Below, piece after piece: positions 7,028 through 10,178 of a stretch of DNA of 10,178 nucleotides. How positions within the stretch are numbered: the first letter of the stretch is position 1; every line of letters begins with the position of its first letter. Under the pieces are notes generated by a model, which saw nothing but the letters and a program-made list of their open reading frames with translations, was not told where the DNA came from and searched no databases. The stretch is taken from the NCBI GenBank assembly GCA_016839665.1, contig JAEOTU010000063.1, forward strand, positions 1-10,178, in the 5' to 3' direction. A program made the position numbers and the translations under genes. The stretch is from Candidatus Hodarchaeota archaeon. Its GTDB lineage: Archaea; Asgardarchaeota; Heimdallarchaeia; Hodarchaeales; Hodarchaeaceae.

Positions 7028-7516
7028 CTACTTTTTTTCTTCTTCCTTGAGGATCTTATTGATAATTCGGAGTAATTTAGCTGGTCTCATCTGCCCATAA
7101 ACTTCGCCGTCAACTTGAACAACTGGAGATATGGCGCAACATCCGAGACATGCAACACGTTCGAAACTAAACAGACCGTCTTCCGTTTTTTCACCTGGAT
7201 TAATTCCTAATTTCGTTCTCACAGTTTCAGCAAGGATTCTACCACCTTTTACGAAACAAGCAGTCCCTAAACATACGGTAATGACATGTTTTCCAGATTT
7301 TTCAAATTTAAACTGTTGATAGAACGAGGCAACCCCGTATACTTCATTTGCCGATATTTCGAAGTGCTCTCCAATTTTGATCATGTTTTCCTTGGATAGA
7401 TAACCAAATTTCCTTTGCACTTCTTGTAGGATTGTTATCAAATTAGCGCGATTCTTCCCTTCGGATTCTAATAGCTCTTGAATAGTTGTGTTCGTAGCTT
7501 CTTCCACAGTCAACAA
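7028..7516 (-). CDS. nuoE: NuoE/HydC-like thioredoxin-fold [2Fe-2S] subunit
   Basis: About 162 residues from the chosen start, the normal size for NuoE/HydC. An N-terminal helical part (with Y-G-V-A-S-F-Y at about 60-66) leads into a thioredoxin-like [2Fe-2S] domain with C82, C87, C123 and C127 (C-L-G-T-A-C and C-L-G-C-C). It partners the NuoF-like subunit and probably carries electrons near the FMN. The TTG start at 7514-7516 is preferred because AGGAGG at 7523-7528 lies six bases upstream; a longer reading from GTG at 7561 would translate that ribosome binding site as Arg-Arg. TTG at 7511-7513 is an alternative. First gene of the five-gene redox set, 62 nt after the GTPase gene. The gap is AT-rich, but no TATA-like element is at a convincing distance, so read-through from the GTPase promoter is possible. 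Confidence 0.93.
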   Translation of the reverse strand: MLTVEEATNTTIQELLESEGKNRANLITILQEVQRKFGYLSKENMIKIGEHFEISANEVYGVASFYQQFKFEKSGKHVITVCLGTACFVKGGRILAETVRTKLGINPGEKTEDGLFSFERVACLGCCAISPVVQVDGEVYGQMRPAKLLRIINKILKEEEKK

Positions 7517-7522
7517 AGAATG

Positions 7523-7528
7523 CCTCCT
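7523..7528 (-). promoter_or_regulatory. Strong ribosome binding site for the NuoE-like gene
   Basis: Minus-strand AGGAGG, six bases before TTG at 7516-7514. It rules against the longer frame that starts at 7561 and shows that the operon uses a non-ATG start here. Confidence 0.65.
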
Positions 7529-7578
7529 AATTAAGATATTTTTAGTAATTTTAAGAATCACATGTTACCAGCGAGAGA

Positions 7579-8484
7579 TTATTCTTCTTCACTGGCATCA
7601 ATTATCAATTCTGCAAAGATTTCCATCTCTTTTAATAAAGCCTTGATATCTTCTGGAGGATCTGCTCCTGCTGCACTCTCGTCCACCATTAGAAGCACAG
7701 CTAAGACAAAATTGAAAATATGCAGCTTTAATTCTTTAGTGTCAGATATTGCAGAAAATGAAGCGGAGTTGCTTGAGAGAAAGTTCTCTCGGAGAACATT
7801 ACAAGAGAGAATATAATCCCGCAAATCCTCCCGGAGTTGAATTCCAGTAGAAAAACCCTTGATGCTATGTGTTATGACATTTCCATTGACATCGCTCACA
7901 ATGACCTTTGAATTCAGTTTCATGAGGTGCTTCTGTGCGTTTTCTACACTTTCTTTCAATTTCTCAAAATCTGCAATTAACATTTGTCTAAATATCTCAC
8001 TTAATTCTTCTTGTCTATAGATAGATGTTATGAAGAATTCGGGGCCAGTTTCACGGATGAATGGCAACTCCTTGGCTTTAGTAAGATTCTCCTCAAGCTG
8101 TTCTTTCGAATAATCCTCAGTATCATACTTGTGATAAAAAATTACAATACGAGGGTCTCCACCACATTCTTGAATAGCGGAAAAAACATCTGAAAAGTAA
8201 CGATCTGCTTTAGCAAAATCTTCAGGATGATGGAGATCTAGAACAAGGATTAGATTTGTTGTGTTTGCTAGAAGTTTAGGAGTTTCTAAGTATGATTGTC
8301 TGTATTTCTCCTGTCCTCCGAAGTCCCAGAGGGATATCTGAAGACCCAGGTAATTATGGCTTTTAACTTCATACATAACGGTAGGTCCAAGATCTTTCAC
8401 CTCCATTGGAGCCATTCCGCCTAATGTGGTTGAATATATCGATGTTTTACCACATCCACTTAATCCGACAAGTGAAATTTTCAT
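7579..8484 (-). CDS. Rag/Gtr-like small GTPase with C-terminal roadblock-like region
   Basis: A 301-residue GTPase. G1 P-loop G-L-S-G-C-G-K-T at 7-14; G2 threonine T35; G3 D-F-G-G-Q at 54-58; G4 is H-K-Y-D at 118-121 instead of N-K-x-D; G5-like T-S-I-Y lies near 153-156. The H-K-x-D form of G4 and the T-S-I-(W/Y) G5 are hallmarks of the Rag/Gtr1 family, which signals nutrient state in eukaryotes. The second half (about 170-301) has helices and strands such as K-V-I-V-S-D-V-N-G-N-V that fit the Rag C-terminal roadblock-type dimerisation domain, ending in an acidic tail. No membrane segment or lipidation motif is seen. ATG start with GAGGA eight bases upstream. The gene lies directly upstream of the redox operon on the same strand. 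A role in regulating that operon is only inference; MglA-like GTPase is the alternative, less likely because of the long C-terminal region. Confidence 0.9.
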   Translation of the reverse strand: MKISLVGLSGCGKTSIYSTTLGGMAPMEVKDLGPTVMYEVKSHNYLGLQISLWDFGGQEKYRQSYLETPKLLANTTNLILVLDLHHPEDFAKADRYFSDVFSAIQECGGDPRIVIFYHKYDTEDYSKEQLEENLTKAKELPFIRETGPEFFITSIYRQEELSEIFRQMLIADFEKLKESVENAQKHLMKLNSKVIVSDVNGNVITHSIKGFSTGIQLREDLRDYILSCNVLRENFLSSNSASFSAISDTKELKLHIFNFVLAVLLMVDESAAGADPPEDIKALLKEMEIFAELIIDASEEE

Positions 8485-8739
8485 AATACGTTCCTCAATT
8501 CGAAGATTGAAATCCAGTGTATTCTATTCAGAATAAATTGATTTGAAAAAACCGTTCGTTTCCCTTAAGACACTAGGAATTTTAAATTTTCCTTAAATAA
8601 ATTAAATTTCACTCCAAATTGAAGCATAATGGAAAGTTAAAAAACCAAGAAGGAGAGGGTAATATTGGGTTAAAAGAACCTGATTTGTAACTTAAATACT
8701 CAAAAAGAGTAAATAATTATCCCCAAGGAATATAAACCT
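8485..8739. promoter_or_regulatory. Divergent AT-rich promoter region between GTPase and transporter genes
   Basis: These 255 bp separate two genes read outward. For the transporter (plus), cttaaatact at 8691-8700 is a TATA-like candidate 40 bp before the GTG start. For the GTPase (minus), the AT-rich stretch 8580-8610 reads as aatttaatttatttaagg on the minus strand, about 100 bp before its ATG. A 6-bp inverted repeat with 4-nt loop, tattct/agaata at 8520-8535, lies between that stretch and the GTPase start and could be an operator. A Shine-Dalgarno-like aggagagg at 8651-8658 is not followed by a usable reading frame. All assignments rest on short motifs. Confidence 0.4.
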
Positions 8740-10178
8740 GTGTTACGCCGTTCAATTTCGAGATACACTAGAGATACGTTACAATTTTTTGGCCAACCGA
8801 TATCTTATCTATTACGACAACAAATCGCGCTGCTTTTAATTGCTGTAGCTGTAACTGAGATTGCATTTGCTTCATCATCGTATGGTCTACCTGCTTACCT
8901 TGAAAAAATACCACGAGAAGCTGGTTTAACTCTTGGGATTGAATTAGCTTTAATTACATCTACTTACTTTATAGTGTCCTTGACAACTGCATCATTCTTT
9001 GGATCTTTTAGTGATCGTATTGGACGCCGTCCGTTCTTAATCCTTGGAACTGCAATAGCGGGAATATCTTTCATCCCTTTCCCACTTCTCTTTCCTGTCT
9101 ATTTAGAGCTTCCATTTAGCTTTTTAATTCTAGCTTTAGCGAATGGCTTGAAAGGATTAGCTGCTGCGATGATTTCAGGACCAGTTTTAGCCGTTTTTGC
9201 TGATTTATCTCCTGAAGAGAATCACGGAGAGACAATGGGAAAATTCTATTTAGCCAAATCCGCTGGGGGAGCCATTGGCTTTGTGATTGGTATTATAACA
9301 TGGGCGATCTTTGAAGTAACAGCATATTTTTCCTTTGCGATTATTATGTTCATCGCTACCTCAATCTATCTATTCAGATTCTTTGAACCTCATTCGGATG
9401 AGGAATCTGAATTAATTGTGACGAACCTCGCTCAAGCAGAAAATGCAGATATTGAAACTAATCCTTTTAAAACAATGATTGAAAGTCTACAAGACAAACA
9501 ATTTCGAAAGTTTGCCATTGCCTGGTTATGTTATACAACATTGACAGGAGCAGGTGTCTTTGTAATTCCCATCATCATAAATGATCTTGTTGAAGAATTA
9601 GGAATAATCATTGCTATAATCGGCTTTATAGGGCTGAGCATCATCGGAATAATGCAACCTGTGCTGGGTAAACTATCCGATGATATCGGGAGAAAACCAT
9701 TCTTGATAATTGGGGTTGTTGGTACTAGTATGCTATTGATGATGTTGGCAGCTATCCTTAAAAGTGTAGAAGAAGGTTCTGAAATACTCTCTAAGCTAAT
9801 ACTAGATCCTATCTCAATTACCAAGACAAAATCTCTAAGCCTAGTCCCAGAGGTTCCAATCCCAATTCCACATCTCATCATTGTGATAATGCTTCTCATC
9901 CTTATCCTATGCGCTTCTAGTTTTGCTTCAGCGGCTTTGGGCTTAATCAGTGATGTGACAAAATCAGAGCATCGAGGACGTGAGATGGGACTAACTCAAA
10001 CACTTATGGCAACAGGAAGTATCATTGGAGCAAACGTTGGTGGATTCTTTATTGGCATCGGTGGAGTTCTTGCAGTAGTAACTTTCTGCTTTGCTCTTAG
10101 CTTGATTGCAATAATTATAATCACTTATTATCTATATGAAACCAGTGGATTTTATCATTTCACCCATAAACTGGTTTA
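8740..10178 (+). CDS. Major facilitator superfamily transporter, 3' end at or beyond right edge
   Basis: An open frame of 479 codons running off the right edge; the last two bases are ta, so the stop may be the very next base. It encodes a polytopic membrane protein with the MFS two-fold repeat: motif A G-S-F-S-D-R-I-G-R-R-P at 88-98 between predicted segments 2 and 3, and its second copy G-K-L-S-D-D-I-G-R-K-P at 310-320. Many hydrophobic segments flank these, with an acidic central loop around 225-245 between the halves. A polar stretch of roughly 35 residues at about 350-385, ending in P-x-V-P-I-P-I-P-H, enlarges one loop of the second half. The length fits a drug or sugar-type exporter, but the substrate cannot be assigned. 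The start is GTG at 8740 with AAGGA at 8725-8729; an in-frame TAA at 8710 bars a longer protein. Confidence 0.88.
   Translation, partial: MLRRSISRYTRDTLQFFGQPISYLLRQQIALLLIAVAVTEIAFASSSYGLPAYLEKIPREAGLTLGIELALITSTYFIVSLTTASFFGSFSDRIGRRPFLILGTAIAGISFIPFPLLFPVYLELPFSFLILALANGLKGLAAAMISGPVLAVFADLSPEENHGETMGKFYLAKSAGGAIGFVIGIITWAIFEVTAYFSFAIIMFIATSIYLFRFFEPHSDEESELIVTNLAQAENADIETNPFKTMIESLQDKQFRKFAIAWLCYTTLTGAGVFVIPIIINDLVEELGIIIAIIGFIGLSIIGIMQPVLGKLSDDIGRKPFLIIGVVGTSMLLMMLAAILKSVEEGSEILSKLILDPISITKTKSLSLVPEVPIPIPHLIIVIMLLILILCASSFASAALGLISDVTKSEHRGREMGLTQTLMATGSIIGANVGGFFIGIGGVLAVVTFCFALSLIAIIIITYYLYETSGFYHFTHKLV

Noticed and set aside
980..7516. Respiratory complex I operon
   Set aside because: Only the soluble NuoE/F/G-like parts occur; no membrane Nuo subunits or NuoB/C/D/I homologues are in the window, and NfnAB follow instead.
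7517..7561. Longer NuoE start at GTG 7561
   Set aside because: It would translate the AGGAGG ribosome binding site as Arg-Arg and add residues unlike the family's N-terminus.
7562..7816. 84-codon open frame on the plus strand
   Set aside because: Antisense to the conserved C-terminal half of the GTPase; Ser/Ile/Ala-rich composition and no recognisable domain.
9531..9899. 122-codon open frame on the minus strand
   Set aside because: It lies wholly inside the MFS transporter frame, has low-complexity Ile/Ser/Met-rich composition typical of the antisense of membrane segments, and has no ribosome binding site.

Overview
The window looks like chromosomal DNA from an AT-rich archaeon, most plausibly an Asgard archaeon. 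The best single clue is a Rag/Gtr-type small GTPase with a C-terminal roadblock-like region (minus strand, 7579-8484), a eukaryote-like protein class common in Asgard genomes. The genes carry clear Shine-Dalgarno sequences, and several appear to start with GTG or TTG. The lineage cannot be fixed from 10 kb, and Rag-like GTPases also occur in other archaea.

Layout: (1) 3-721, plus strand: the 3' end of a gene for a beta-sandwich protein cut by the left edge, followed 11 bp later by a two-CBS-domain protein. (2) 722-979: a convergent intergenic region with three inverted repeats and a possible decayed reading frame. (3) 980-7516, minus strand: a tight five-gene redox operon, in transcription order a NuoE/HydC-like protein, a NuoF/HydB-like protein, a NuoG-like iron-sulfur protein with a collapsed molybdopterin domain, NfnA, and NfnB with an extra C-terminal domain. 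(4) 7579-8484, minus strand: the Rag-like GTPase, 62 nt upstream of the redox operon and perhaps co-transcribed. (5) 8485-8739: an AT-rich divergent promoter region. (6) 8740 to the right edge, plus strand: a major facilitator superfamily transporter.

How the parts may work together: the NuoE/F/G-like set can carry electrons between NADH (FMN site in the F-like subunit) and a chain of iron-sulfur clusters. NfnA/NfnB form the FAD-containing module that, in the known NfnAB enzyme, handles NADPH, NAD+ and ferredoxin by flavin-based electron bifurcation. No hydrogenase H-cluster, no molybdenum/tungsten active site and no membrane complex I subunit is seen. The simplest reading is a soluble NAD(H)/NADP(H)/ferredoxin transhydrogenase, broadly like the multi-subunit Sporomusa-type Nfn. 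This is inference from gene content.

The least expected observation is that the C-terminal extension of NfnB (residues about 475-566) aligns without gaps to the truncated protein at the left edge. This suggests a shared, undescribed small beta-sandwich domain used on both sides of the convergent region.
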